Assembly (NCBI GenBank): GCA_021186555.1 | Contig: JAJKFL010000001.1 | Coordinates: 1 to 64,000, forward strand | DNA from: Reticulitermes speratus | Taxonomy: Eukaryota; Arthropoda; Insecta; Blattodea; Rhinotermitidae | Reading direction: 5' to 3' | DNA length: 64,000 nt | In this document: piece after piece, positions 1 through 11,717 of the stretch | Numbering within the stretch: position 1 is the first letter of the stretch | Layout of the letters: each line of letters starts with the position of its first letter | Made by a program: the position numbers and the translations under genes | The notes under the pieces: generated by a model | Databases searched by the model: none | Told to the model about the DNA's origin: nothing | What the model saw: the letters and a program-made list of their open reading frames with translations, nothing else

Positions 1-255
1 AGAGGGAAGGTGTTGAGTGTTGGCAGTGTGCAGCAGAGGGAAGGTGTTGAGTGTTGGCAGTGTGCAGCAGAGGGAAGGAGTTGAGTGTTGGCAGTGTGTA
101 GCAGAGGGAAGGAGTTGAGTGTTGGCAGTGTGCAGCAGAGGAAGGTGTTGAGTGTTGGCAGTGTGCAGCAGAGGGAAGGTGTTGAGTGTTGGCAGTGTAC
201 AGCAGAGGGAAGATGTTGAGTGTTGGCAGTGTGCAGCAGAGGAAGGTGTTGAGTA
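1..255. repeat. 34-bp tandem array, about 7 copies (cut by window edge)
   Basis: The unit begins agagggaaggtgttgag and continues with tgttggcagtgtgcagc. Copies differ at single bases (tgttg/agttg, tgcag/tgtag) and some lack one g. The array continues to the left of the window. Confidence 0.9.
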
Positions 256-1522
256 GTGGGACTGAATGTTGTGTTTGCAGGGCCGCGTTTTGTCGGACTT
301 TTGAAGTCAGTTTAGGGATGGTTGCATGAGAAACGACGCTGTACAGTGTGGATTTTGGGTACCAATTCAGCGTTTGCTCTACGACTGAGTAAAACCACGA
401 TAACCTTGGTCGAGTTGGTCGTCGCAGGACCTCATAAGCCCGCACTTCGTAGGGTGGCCAGTAGACCGCATTCACAACACACTTTACGAGGAAAAAAAAA
501 TTAGTTGGCATGATACTTCTGTTCAGCAACATCAGTACGTTAGTTGGCATGACTCGTCATGCAACTCGTACTTATGCATGTACTTCTTATGCAACATCAG
601 TACGTCAGTTGGCATGGTACTTCTGTTCATGCAACATCAGTACGTTAGTTTCAGTTTCTTACGAGTCTCCTTTCTTCAGAGATCACTTTCAAACACCGAT
701 CACCGTCAGCATGTGAACAGTGCCGGCCTTAGCACACGCGGTGCCCGATTGCGTCAAATAGGTCCAGCCGGCCTCAGGCTGACGCTGCATGTGAACGATC
801 TGATTAATTTTTACATCCAGTTTTTGCTAGCTGCGTTGTAGGCTTCACTAGATAAAAAACGGATTTGTACTGGCCTTACTGCAGAGGATGCAGTTGAATA
901 TGCATATACTATATATATATATATATATATATAACTGCACACCACTGTGTTGCACAACAAGTTTAGATGTTACTAATCTCGTCCTCTTAATCAAGCCATC
1001 ATCAGACCTCAATATCAAGAGCCATACAACAAGACATACCTTCATGAGGCATTAAGATGACATGACATTCCCTTTTAGTATTGGTCATAACAACGTTTGT
1101 TGAAATACATAAAAGTTGTGTGAAATTGTGAGATGAGTGCAGAATGTGTAATTAGATTGTAACTGTCTGTGGATCCTGACAATTACTGGTGCTTTGTGCA
1201 GGAAGTCCACGATATCAGGACTGGTGTAGGTTACACATTGTGGTGCACATCAACACCAACAACCACGAACATCGTCAGGCGCCAGTAGGTGTCGGTCCTA
1301 CGAGTTGCCCAAAGGTTATAAGTGGATTTGTGAGACCGCCGGCTAGCGGGTTACTGTAGAGAACTGGCTGGACTGAGGGAATTGTACGTGCTGGATATTA
1401 ATGAAGGCGCGTAAGCATATGATATATGTATATATGAGAAATTGTAGGATATACTCGTAGCACGATGTTTGAGCTCACACAGTCAGTTCGTACGTGTGTT
1501 AAGTCGTATATTCATGCAGCTT

Positions 1523-1554
<32 letters not shown>

Positions 1555-2130
1555 GCTACTGCCGCAACATAAAGTGCCGACTGTCAATGTCAGCAATTCA
1601 CAGTCAGAAAGTGTGTAATTTATCAAGTTAATTTCCAAAACAGGATTTACGTCCTTTCTCGTTGAAACCATAATTGCGTCACAAGAACTGTCAGCAACAT
1701 AGCGCGGACGTTACATGGACGGTGTCTGACCGTTATCGCTGGCTTTCTAGTTTGGTTTTGTGTGGGAAGCTGAGAACCTCGCAGCAGACAGTTTATGGCG
1801 CCAGCAGTAAACAGGCGTAAGTTCGTGACTTTCTGGAGGAACGCAGACTTAGGTCTGCACAACACATGCAGTGCCACAAGTGTATGCCAGCTTTGTTCAG
1901 CCGCTCAGCACAAAATTAAACAATTCGGTCACTAAAAGCGGCCCATAGCTGCTGTCTTCCTATCAAAGAACAGTTATGACGCTGAACGATACAAAGTCAA
2001 TCCACCTTTCTTCTGGGGAGGGCAGCCCTTGGATTCGAACTCAGGCTACCCAACTACAACACACGCCACGTGCACTGTTCACATCGTGGCCACACGAAAC
2101 TGTCCTGCGCTATGTTGGCATGGGACTTGT
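256..2130. other. Non-coding stretch, no gene recognised
   Basis: It holds imperfect repeats of an 'acatcagtacgttagttggc' segment (about 515-655), a (TA)n run at 909-932, and a (CA)n/(TA)n run near 1526-1553. A degenerate hammerhead-like sequence on the minus strand lies near 985-1018. The open frames here are short and have no recognisable motifs. Confidence 0.6.
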
Positions 2131-2131
2131 G

Positions 2132-2311
2132 GTTTGGTAGTGACAGTATAATACTGCACATGTTTGGTAGTGACAGTATAATACTGCACATGTTTGGTAG
2201 TGACAGTATAATACTGCACATGTTGGTAGTGACAGTATAATACTGCACATGTTTGGTAGTGACAGTATAATACTGCACATGTTTGGTAGTGACAGTATAA
2301 TACTCCACATG
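2132..2311. repeat. 30-bp tandem array, 6 copies
   Basis: The unit is tttggtagtgacagtataat plus actgcacatg. Copies are nearly identical, one with a single t missing, which implies recent amplification. It directly abuts the 5' broken edge of the non-LTR relic that follows. Confidence 0.93.
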
Positions 2312-2315
2312 CGCT

Positions 2316-3365
2316 TTGCTTCCTATTAAGAATGGTTTGAAACAAGGAGATGCTTTATCGCCATTGCTTTTCAACTTTGCTTTGGAATATGCCATTAGGG
2401 GGTTCAGGCAAAACAGGAGGGCTTGAAATTGTGTGGTACACATCAGCTTGTGGTTTATGGTGATGATATTAATATGTTGGGTGGAAGTGTACATGCTATA
2501 AAGAGAAACACAGAAGCTTTGGTAGTCGCTAGTAAGGAGATTGGTCTAGAAGTAAATGCTGAGAAAATTAAGTACATGGTCATGTCTGGAGATCGGAATG
2601 TGGGACAGCAGAACTAAGTACATGGTCATGTCTGGAGATCGGAATGCAGGACAAAATCACAACATAAACTAGATAATAAATCATTTGAAAGGGTGGAACA
2701 GTTAAAATATTTGGGAACAACCGTAACAAATCGAAATTACATTCAGGAAGAAATTAAGAGCAGATTGAAGTCGGGGAGTGCTTGTTATCATTTGGTGCAG
2801 GATCTTGTGTCTTACAGTTTGCTATCCAAAAATACAAACATTAAGATATACAGAACTGTAATTTTGTTGTTGTTTTGTATGGGTGTGAAACTTGGTCTGT
2901 CACACTGAGGGAGGAACATATGCTGAGGGTGTTCGAGAATAGGGTGCTGAGGGGGATATTTGGGCCTAAGAGGGACGGGGTAACAGGGGAGTGGAGAAGA
3001 CTACATAAAGAGGAACTTAATGATCTGTACTCATCACCAAATATTATTCGGGTGATCAAATCAAGAAGAATGAGGTGGGCGGGGTATGTAGCACGTATGG
3101 GGGAGGGGAGAGGTGCATACAGGATTTTGGTGAGGTGACCTGAGGGAAGGAACCACTTGGAAGACCCAGGCGTACATGGGAGGATAATATTAAAATGGAT
3201 CTTCAAGAAGCTGGATTGATATGGCTCAGGATAGGGACAGGTGGCGGGCTCTTGTGAGTGCGGTAACGAACCTTCGGGTTCCATAAAACGCGGGGAATTT
3301 CTTGACTAGCTGAGGACCCTTAGCTTCTTAAGAAGGACTCTGCTCCATGGAGTTAGTTTAGCATG
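2316..3365 (+). pseudogene. Broken non-LTR retrotransposon, 3' part of reverse transcriptase
   Basis: Successive frames read GLKQGDALSPLLFNFALEYA, then LVVYGDDINMLGGS (the Y-x-D-D-type polymerase box as YGDD), then VEQLKYLGTTVTNR, GCETWSVTLREEHMLRVFEN and MRWAGYVARMGEGRGAYRIL. This order is that of LINE reverse transcriptases common in arthropods. At least two frameshifts separate the pieces, and about 40 bases near 2570-2650 are duplicated, so it is dead. The 3' tail, with cggggaatttcttgactagc, is shared with minus-strand relics near 61817-61946 and 13184-13266. Confidence 0.88.
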
Positions 3366-4229
3366 CCCTTTGCATGCTGTATAACTAAGGCTGCAGACAC
3401 ACACTCACAATATGCAATACTTACTGCTTATCCACGGCAACAATGTTTAGACGAATGCGCGTAAATGTTACGTCATAAGCACTTTGCCTGTCTTGTTATA
3501 ACCGAGAAGCAGTGTGTTTACCGCGCGGTACGAATTGAATCTCTGTGTGTAATTCAGGTTAATGTTGGTCTTTCAGGGGTTTTCATATAAAACTCAGTAC
3601 GAATTTTATTTAGCATCTGGGAGATGAGATAAGCCGACAGAGAGATGTAAATAACCTCCTCTTTTCTGTTCACTTCGATAAACGAACACGCAAAACCGTA
3701 GCAGCACAGGCTCGGAGTGCGATGTGGTTGTTCGCTGCACTCAACACACGACGATCTGATAAAGGTCCCTGGAGTGCTTCAGTAGTGGAGAAGCGAACGG
3801 AATTAGCTTATTGTGGAGAACATAAACAGACTTCACTATTGTTGTTGGAAGCCGATACCTTTGTAAACAGCTTCTTTGTGTCGTTTCTCATGAAGGAGAA
3901 TGTATCTAGTGCTTGAGTATTGTAATCCATCTAGCACTGTTAAATCTTCAACTTGCATGATATAAACACATGTATCTTACACGTAAAGTAGGGATGGTGG
4001 AATTTGTGATAGCTTTGTGACAGGGGGCGTGTCCAGACAAGATGCTAGAAAATGGCGTCCTCAGCGGTTTTTGACGAAGGAGGAAATTTTGGTATCTACT
4101 TTGTCTGTAATGTTTCTAAACGTATTGCCTAACCGAAGCACAATTCTTCACTTCTGGCATCCGCTTGCTACTTTGCGCATGCGTGTCATCCTTAGCACTT
4201 GACCACGAAGTGCTGTGGAACATCTAGGC
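3366..4229. other. Unassigned intergenic DNA
   Basis: No gene is recognised. A short piece near 3508-3540 (gtgtgtttaccgcgcggtac) resembles the edge of the 114-bp repeat family found at 57-63 kb, so it is probably a relic of the same element. Confidence 0.5.
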
Positions 4230-4484
4230 CTACTCTATGTAGCTTTGCGGGTTTGAATCCCCGTGGGGGCAACATATTTTTCGCTTCTCCGAAACGTCCA
4301 GGCCCAGCTCGGAGGCCCATGCAGCCTCCTAGTCAATGGTTAACTGCGTTTCTTTTGCCGGGAGTAAAGACGTGAGGCTGACCACTCCCCTCCATCTAGT
4401 ACCGAGGCTCTGAATGAGTGGAGCTATACCTCCACCCCTCTGGTATGTCTCCAGGGCATGGACAAGGACAACTTTACCTTTTTG
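4230..4484 (+). mobile_element. tRNA-derived SINE, family A (5'-truncated)
   Basis: Contains a Pol III B-box-like gggtttgaatcccc followed by the family body (cagcctcctagtcaatgg, gaggctgaccactc, caaggacaactttacctttt). The A box is lost. Other copies lie at 20140, 21783, 29672, 30251, 34869 and 36541. Confidence 0.75.
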
Positions 4485-4499
4485 AATTCTGGAATAACT

Positions 4500-4655
4500 T
4501 TAAGATTTTATCTTTAAGTTTAACATTTTGTCTTCAACTTTAACTTTAACTTTAACTGTAACTTTAACTTCAACTTATTTTTCTTTAACATTAACTTTAA
4601 CATTACCCTTACCATTTTAACTTTAACTTAAACTTTAACTTACCTAACCTAACCA
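4500..4655. repeat. Degenerate (CTTTAA)n tract ending in two CCTAA units
   Basis: Runs of aactttaactttaacttt vary in register over about 150 bases and end in acctaacctaacc, which is two units of the insect telomere motif CCTAA/TTAGG. It is too short to call a telomeric insertion. It reads as a degenerating hexanucleotide tract. Confidence 0.6.
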
Positions 4656-5138
4656 CCGGCGCACCAGTTCGTACCCTCTCCTCCATCTCCGCACACTCTC
4701 GGACGTGTCCGTAGGCCCACATTCGACCGACACCACAGGCGCTCGGCGACGCGGAGACACGCCGACAGTTGGAAGTTGTGCGGGTGGCTGGCTCCCGCCC
4801 GGGCTCGTGGAGAGCCGTCTGCATGCAAGTAAGACATTCTAATTGCCGCATAGGACGCCGCCCTAAGGCAGATGACCGTGACGTTCCTATGAGGGTGAAC
4901 CACTTTGCCGGGCGGAGAACTGCCCGGTCTTCTCCTCTGTCTCCCACACTCGTCCACCTGAAGTATCAAATGAACAGTGGCGGGAGCGGCATTACAGTTA
5001 ATGGTAATAAACGGCATAGTCTAAACTCGGGGTAATTGACTTTCTTGTAAGAATATATTGCATATGTTGGTTTTTTAAACTTTTAACTTTGAATATATTA
5101 TGAGGGAGCCTTAGGTTGGTCTCACTACAGCGCACGGG
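4656..5138. other. GC-rich unassigned stretch
   Basis: Higher GC than its surroundings (about 4650-4950). Open frames occur on both strands but are short, with no recognisable motif or splice-supported structure. I see nothing to name. Confidence 0.4.
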
Positions 5139-5268
5139 CGACAAACTGAAAATATCTCGAGGCAGGTATGTCCTCCTACCACGAGCCGGCAACACTGAAA
5201 ATATCTCGAGGCAGGTATGTCCTCCTACCACGAGCCGGCAACACTGAAAATATTCCGAGGCAGCTTAG
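5139..5268. repeat. About 51-bp tandem repeat, 2.5 copies
   Basis: The unit includes actgaaaatatctcgaggca and cctcctaccacgagccggca. Two copies are nearly identical and the last diverges after ggca. Confidence 0.85.
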
Positions 5269-5804
5269 CAAAGGTCCCGCTACCACCATAGTGGCCGGCT
5301 GCCGCTGTGTTTGGCATCGTGTGCCACTTTGTAACGAGACAGCTTTAGAAATACATTACACTAGGCAATGGACTGTTATATTATTGAGCTTGAAAATACC
5401 CAACAAGGACAGTGAATGCTATTCTAAGTTCTTCAATCTATTATTTATCATTTATTTTCTTTTATTACTAAATTCTATGACTACTTTCATTATTATTGCC
5501 GCGACTGCAGCAGCGATTTGAGTGAGAAATCTAATGGGAATGTGATTAAAAAAGCCCCACAACATTATATTCAGCGGAGTCACCAAGTCCCAAATTAAGT
5601 TTACTTCACGCAAATTGAACTAATATTCATTATTGCACAGTACTGGATATTAGATTACAACGCCGAACTGATACCTGAATAACCTTCGGACGCAAGGCCG
5701 TCGGCCGTACGGTCGCGGTAGAGGCCGGATGGTCCCCGGTCTGTACCGGCATACAGCACCGTTAGCGCACGGCCAAGACAGCGGCCTCGGTTGAGACAAA
5801 CTAC

Positions 5805-6095
5805 GAGCAAATTACTATTACCGCAAAGGAGTAAACTACAGCTTTATCTAGAAGAAGCGATTTGAATCAAAATCACCCAACTGAAGAGCATTCCTTCGAC
5901 AAGTAATATACCTACGGCTATCGAAATCCTACAACAAACGTAGAAAATACGATCAAATTACTATTTACGACGAGGAGTAAAGACCCGCATTCTACGAACA
6001 GATTTGAATCAAAATCACACAAACCATACAGCAATCCTTCGACACGTCATGTGCCGACTTTTATAGAAATCCAGCAACAGACGTACAAAATACGA
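5805..6095. repeat. Diverged direct duplication of about 145 bp
   Basis: Two adjacent copies (5805-5950 and 5951-6095) share caaattactatt, gatttgaatcaaaatcacac and the caatccttcgaca blocks in the same order. They differ by many substitutions, so the duplication is old. 5269-5804 between this and the previous repeat holds no recognisable gene. Confidence 0.7.
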
Positions 6096-6101
6096 CAATC
6101 A

Positions 6102-6306
6102 CATGAAGGTGGCAAGGTTTCCAGCACTACGCACCGGCCGCCTTTACCCCCACGAGATACCCCTGGTACTCATTTCTGCTAGAAGCAGTCGACCCCAGGA
6201 CCATAGTGCGGCCGAAAAGATTAAGTCCATGAAAAATCCCAATGACACCATCGGGAATCGAACCCGCGGAGTGCCTCAACCAACTAAGCCACCGCGTACC
6301 CCATCT
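6102..6306 (-). mobile_element. tRNA-derived SINE, family B
   Basis: Read on the minus strand, it begins with a tRNA-like head (ggcttagttggttgaggcac, then cgggttcgattcccgatggt as B box). The body runs through tagcagaaatgagtaccagg and ends ccttcatg. The same family occurs at 20830-21112 and 23389-23680. Confidence 0.8.
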
Positions 6307-8517
6307 CATAGTCTAAGGTTACCATATATCCATCCCAAAAAAGACGACATTTCCCATTTACTGACCGCAAAGGACATCTGCGAAAAAGAAGGTTAACAAA
6401 GGGGACTACAATTAGTCACAATGTTATTGCGTAAATGTTTCTCTGCAGGCAGTTCGTCAAATTTCATGGGTATGAAACTCAGAGTGAGACGTTCTTTGAG
6501 CATGTTTCTCACTGCGTTCAAGTTGTACAGAATTTAAGTGCCACCGTTATCGAGACACTCCGTAGGTCAACTGCTGAACTCACGCTTCTTTGACTCGTAA
6601 AATAATACAGAATTAGTATTATTCCTTAAAAAGTAGTAGGAATGTTTTTTTACGTTTTAGTATCATTAATGTATGCAACGGCGGTTATAAAAACAGTTAT
6701 ACCCGGATATTGCTACAAATTTTAAAAACCCGCCCGGAAGATTGTTTGGCCGAAAAAGGGGACATGTCCGGAAAAATACGGTATAGCAGGACTAACATAG
6801 TCACCTCCAATTATTTTCAGATAACACATCACTGTTGTGTTTTCAATTGCAAATATATTTCTCAAAATCAGTCATCAACAACATACAAGACAGGATAAAA
6901 CTGGCCACAGGATGCTACCACTGATTTAAATGGACCTGCACAGTACATAAAGTGTCTCACAGCTTCACAACGTATACCTATCGTGTCCCTTCTCCTTTGT
7001 AATTCATGTAACAAAGAGCCCAAATCGGGCCGTCATAATGAAAAATTGCGGAAAACAGATTAGTACACCTGCGTAGTTCTCAAGAAGTCCCACGTTTGTT
7101 TCTTAGGCCAAAGTATAACATCCCAAGACTTCCGTAATTTCCCACATTCCCTCGAAGAAAACTACGCAATAATACGCTAAATACGAGATGACAGCCTCTC
7201 AACACATTCTTACCAATTCGTAATTCTAAGTCATCCACCCATATGATGTTACATAAAACTTGTGTGGTTAAAAAATGTCGTTAAACAACCCAAAAAACCA
7301 ACTCCTTCAAAAAACACAGGGACTCCGTAAAACAACCGAAGATTCTGCTTAAAAGTTTTTGGGTTGTAGCCTGGCGTCAATTTTTGCTGTGCAACATGAC
7401 CACAGCGGAAGTCTTCAATTACATAAAAATTTTAAATTATTGAGAAAAATATACGTATATTCAATAAATTCTGATCTTTTTTAATGTTCATAATTTGTGT
7501 GAGGGGTGGTCATTGTTATTGCCGGCCCTGGGCGTCAAAAAACCTACCTACACCACTGCACTCGTGACATGTCAATAAATAATGTATGGGAACTTCTCAT
7601 GTGCAAGACATTTCTTCCCTTACAAAACCCATGTGATGTTTTCCAAGGCATCCTTTACATTCCTCATACCAAGAAGTATAACCACAGCATTCTGCAACCT
7701 AGCTCTTTGTTCCAGAGTACAATACAAAAGTTTCAACAGTGTTCCAGTGTTTGTAAATTTCTACCATGCTAAACACCTTCCCATCCAAGACGACAGTATT
7801 CTCTCTTAAGTATATTAGTTTACCCACTAACAAAGGCAGAAATATGAGTAAAGCTGCCATTGTATAAATGCATGCTGCCATGAAGATGTATAGGTGATGC
7901 AGTGCCGCATGTTCCAGACCTGAGCACTAGATGGCAGTGAGTGGTGCTCAGATCCTTGCTCCAGTTCATCACTCCAGTGAAAGAAGCCCTAGCACTAAAT
8001 GAATTGCAAGTTGAGTACACATCAAGGATGGTCTGGACTGGGTAGAATTGAGAGAAATGACGATCATGCAGCCTGCAGAGAGTCGCATAGTGACCTCACA
8101 TCTGTTTGTAAACTATCTGAAGGCCAGTGGCGAGTCTCAAGACATCAATAGTAATTCACAGTTGGGATATTTTACGAAACTCGGCAGTTCATTACTATCT
8201 TCGCATCAATACAAGATGAGGAAGTACAGCACCATAAATATGCCCAGGCCTCACTAATTATCATAACACACTCATGTGGGAGTTCAGTTTGGTTCACTGC
8301 ATTCCTAACACGGGCAGCACAGTACAATAGACTTACCCCACGAAAAAAGCTGCTGGTCTTCATTGGCTAAGAGGCTGGACAGAGCCCTGAGCCGGTCTCA
8401 AGTGATGGTGGAAACCATAATAGTTGCCTCTCTCAGGAATCAAAGAACAGTCATCCAGCCAAAAAACAGCCAGTCACATCTCATTTATTCAACTATTCAC
8501 ATTCTGCACAAGCTACA
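6307..8517. other. Unassigned intergenic DNA
   Basis: No gene is recognised. On the minus strand a cagtggtgtaggtagg terminus near 7540-7559 resembles a hAT-type inverted end, but no partner was found. Bases 8366-8412 match a piece of SINE family A in minus orientation. Confidence 0.45.
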
Positions 8518-10325
8518 CCAACTCAGCGCTCATAAATGAGCCCTCAATCACCCAGTCCACACCCCTTCACTAAGACACCAACTCAGCGCTCATAAACGAG
8601 CCCTCAATCACCCAGTCCACACCCCTTCACTAAGACACCAACTCAGCGCTCATAAACGAGCCCTCAATCACCCAGTCCACACCCCTTCACTAAGACACCA
8701 ACTCAGCGCTCATAAACGAGCCCTCAATCACCCAGTCCACACCCCTTCACTAAGACACCAACTCAGCGCTCATAAACGAGCCCTCAATCACCCAGTCCAC
8801 ACCCCTTCACTAAGACACCAACTCAGCGCTCATAAATGAGCCCTCAATCACCCAGTCCACACCCCTTCATTAAGACACCAACTCAGCGCTCATAAACGAG
8901 CCCTCAATCACCCAGTCCACACCCCTTCACTAAGACACCAACTCAGCGCTCATAAACGAGCCCTCAATCACCCAGTCCACACCCCTTCACTAAGACACCA
9001 ACTCAGCGCTCATAAATGAGCCCTCAATCACCCAGTCCACACCCCTTCATTAAGACACCAACTCAGCGCTCATAAACGAGCCCTCAATCACCCAGTCCAC
9101 ACCCTTCACTAAGACACCAACTCAGCGCTCATAAATGAGCCCTCAATCACCCAGTCCACACCCCTTCATTAAGACACCAACTCAGCGCTCATAAACGAGC
9201 CCTCAATCACCCAGTCCACACCCCTTCACTAAGACACCAACTCAGCGCTCATAAATGAGCCCTCAATCACCCAGTCCACACCCCTTCACTAAGACACCAA
9301 CTCAGCGCTCATAAATGAGCCCTCAATCACCCAGTCCACACCCCTTCATTAAGACACCAACTCAGCGCTCATAAACGAGCCCTCAATCACCCAGTCCACA
9401 CCCCTTCACTAAGACACCAACTCAGCACTCATAAATGAGCCCTCAATCACCCAGTCCACACCCCTTCATTAAGACACCAACTCAGCGCTCATAAACGAGC
9501 CCTCAATCACCCAGTCCACACCCCTTCATTAAGACACCAACTCAGCGCTCACAAACGAGCCCTCAATCACCCAGTCCACACCCCTTCACTAAGACACCAA
9601 CTCAGCACTCATAAATGAGCCCTCAATCACCCAGTCCACACCGCTTCATTAAGACACCAACTCAGCGCTCATAAACGAGCCCTCAATCACCCAGTCCACA
9701 CCCCTTCATTAAGACACCAACTCAGCGCTCATAAACGAGCCCTCAATCACCCAGTCCACACCTCTTCATTAAGACACCAACTCAGCGCTCATAAACGAGC
9801 CCTCAATCACCCAGTCCACACCCCTTCACTAAGACACCAACTCAGCACTCATAAATGAGCCCTCAATCACCCAGTCCACACCCCTTCATTAAGACACCAA
9901 CTCAGCGCTCATAAACGAGCCCTCAATCACCCAGTCCACACCCCTTCATTAAGACACCAACTCAGCGCTCATAAACGAGCCCTCAATCACCCAGTCCACA
10001 CCCCTTCACTAAGACACCAACTCAGCACTCATAAATGAGCCCTCAATCACCCAGTCCACACCCCTTCATTAAGACAGCAACTCAGCGCTCATAAACGAGC
10101 CCTCAATCACCCAGTCCACACCCCTTCATTAAGACACCAACTCAGCGCTCATAAACGAGCCCTCAATCACCCAGTCCACACCTCTTCATTAAGACACCAA
10201 CTCAGCGCTCATAAACGAGCCCTCAATCACCCAGTCCACACCTCTTCATTAAGACACCAACTCAGCGCTCATAAACGAGCCCTCAATCACCCAGTCCACG
10301 CCCCTTCACTAAGGCACCAACTCAG
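8518..10325. repeat. 60-bp satellite array, about 30 copies, with higher-order structure
   Basis: The unit is actcagcgctcataaacgag followed by ccctcaatcacccagtccac and accccttcactaagacacca. Copies are almost identical; one, near 9100, is 59 bp. Variation is concentrated at three positions: cgctc/cactc, acgag/atgag and cacta/catta. From 9421 onward the variants recur in blocks of three or four units. The array lies about 1.3 kb downstream of the MMSDH stop. Confidence 0.97.
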
Positions 10326-11615
10326 CCACCCACTTCATACAGCAGTAGATCTGTGTGTGTGTCGGCACCTGACACACTTCTAAATTCCTGTACGTTTCCA
10401 TTGTTTGAGCTCTCCTGTTAGTCATGTCAACTGTATCATCTCCAAATTGTGTCAAGACAAAGAGAACTTCTCTTTCATCCTTCCACACTACTCTCACATA
10501 GAACTATTCAAGAAACTTAATATACTTCCACTCTGCCACTGCACAGCTATTCTCATTAGTGTCTTTCTAACTTCACTATTTAACAGAGACATATGCACTC
10601 TGCAGCAACCAAGCCTAACAATGCTCTGCCAGCCAACATTACAATCTTCCCATGGTTGGAGGACACGTGTACTTCTAGAGCCTGTCGCCGATCATTGCTG
10701 GTCTCCTTAGCACCCACAATGACGAGGAAGAAGATTTCAATTGGGTTTCACCTTTTATTATTACAACAATACGAATATCAGAGCTGGCTACAACAAAGTC
10801 TGCAGACTTCTTTTCTCAGAACCCAACTGTTGCCTGTCGCATGGTCTTTCCTGTTCTTACTCCCCTCCCCATTGTCACAAACCTCTCTCCCTTCAAATGT
10901 AGAGGGGTGGGGGTGCCCAACTGCTCCAACAAACGTTCGGCTACAATCCCTGCATGCAGTTTCACCTTCACACTGACTGTACACTGGCAGGGCTAGTTTA
11001 CCTAACTTTGCTTCTGTTTTCTTGCATCAGACATACATAATCACCATTCTGTAAACTCTTTGATACAGTGCTGAAACTTACATGGAACAGCCTGCAGGAA
11101 CTTGATGGTCAGGGTTGACACAGTTCTTAGCCCTTCCCATGACACCAAAGTTTACAGAAACTATCCACCTTGCTCATTTCTATTACCCAAAATTTCAAAT
11201 TTTGAGTTATTTCTTCTCACTGATGTCAGGTGAGTAAAAAAAAGCCACTCCTGTCATGCAGGATCATTCACAGGCACTTAAATGAGAGCAACGTAAGACG
11301 ACAGCAGATGGGGAAAATACGTATATTGTACATGGCACACGGGCGGGAAGGCGCATTCAGAATGTCAGAGATAAGACAAATGCTGACGATTACATATATC
11401 ACATGGCAAGGTTAGCAATATTTACTCACAATAATTTCAACCCTGAAGCAAGAGGTAGCAAGTCATACCAAACAGTCTGTATGTCTACTGACAGCTCACA
11501 ACATGACTTCGACTTTGACATTCACTTCTTATAGGATGCCTTAATAACATGTTGCCTCAAAAATAAGTGAGCTGAAATGTGTAACATTTGATAAATGTCA
11601 GCAGTACAGAGACAT
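10326..11615. other. 3' flank of MMSDH, possible 3' UTR
   Basis: No coding motif is recognised. It probably includes the MMSDH 3' UTR on the minus strand, whose end cannot be fixed without transcript data. Open frames at 10593-10976 (+) and 10778-10984 (-) overlap antisense and have no family signature. Confidence 0.4.
10754..10759 (-). promoter_or_regulatory. Possible polyadenylation signal of MMSDH
   Basis: AATAAA on the minus strand, about 860 bases downstream of the stop codon. It is the nearest canonical hexamer I noticed. Assignment to this transcript is inference only. Confidence 0.25.
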
Positions 11616-11717
11616 TCACTGCATAACTGGCATTGACACAGCAGCCTTAGCGTGAGTCACGTCGCTCTCCCGCCACATCTGTGTCACTGTCTTTACTTGG
11701 GTGTAGAAGTTGACACC
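11616..11717 (-). CDS. ALDH6A1: MMSDH coding exon 10 (C-terminus and stop)
   Basis: Residues 502-534, [20 protein letters not shown] and a tail ending AVSMPVMQ, then TGA at 11618-11616. The [12 protein letters not shown] segment matches the family's C-terminal strand, and the final Met-Pro-rich tail is also typical. The acceptor is TTTGCAG. A possible AATAAA signal on this strand occurs at 10759-10754, about 860 bases past the stop; closer candidates were not obvious. Confidence 0.95.
   Translation of the reverse strand, partial: GVNFYTQVKTVTQMWRESDVTHAKAAVSMPVMQ

Noticed and set aside
7505..7559. hAT-like terminal inverted end
   Set aside because: One end only (cagtggtgtaggtagg on the minus strand), with no partner or 8-bp duplication found.
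8518..10325. CRISPR array
   Set aside because: Whole 60-bp units are repeated with no variable spacers, in a eukaryotic context.
10593..10984. Overlapping frames of 127 (+) and 68 (-) codons downstream of MMSDH
   Set aside because: Antisense to each other, no motif, and probably inside the 3' flank or UTR of MMSDH.
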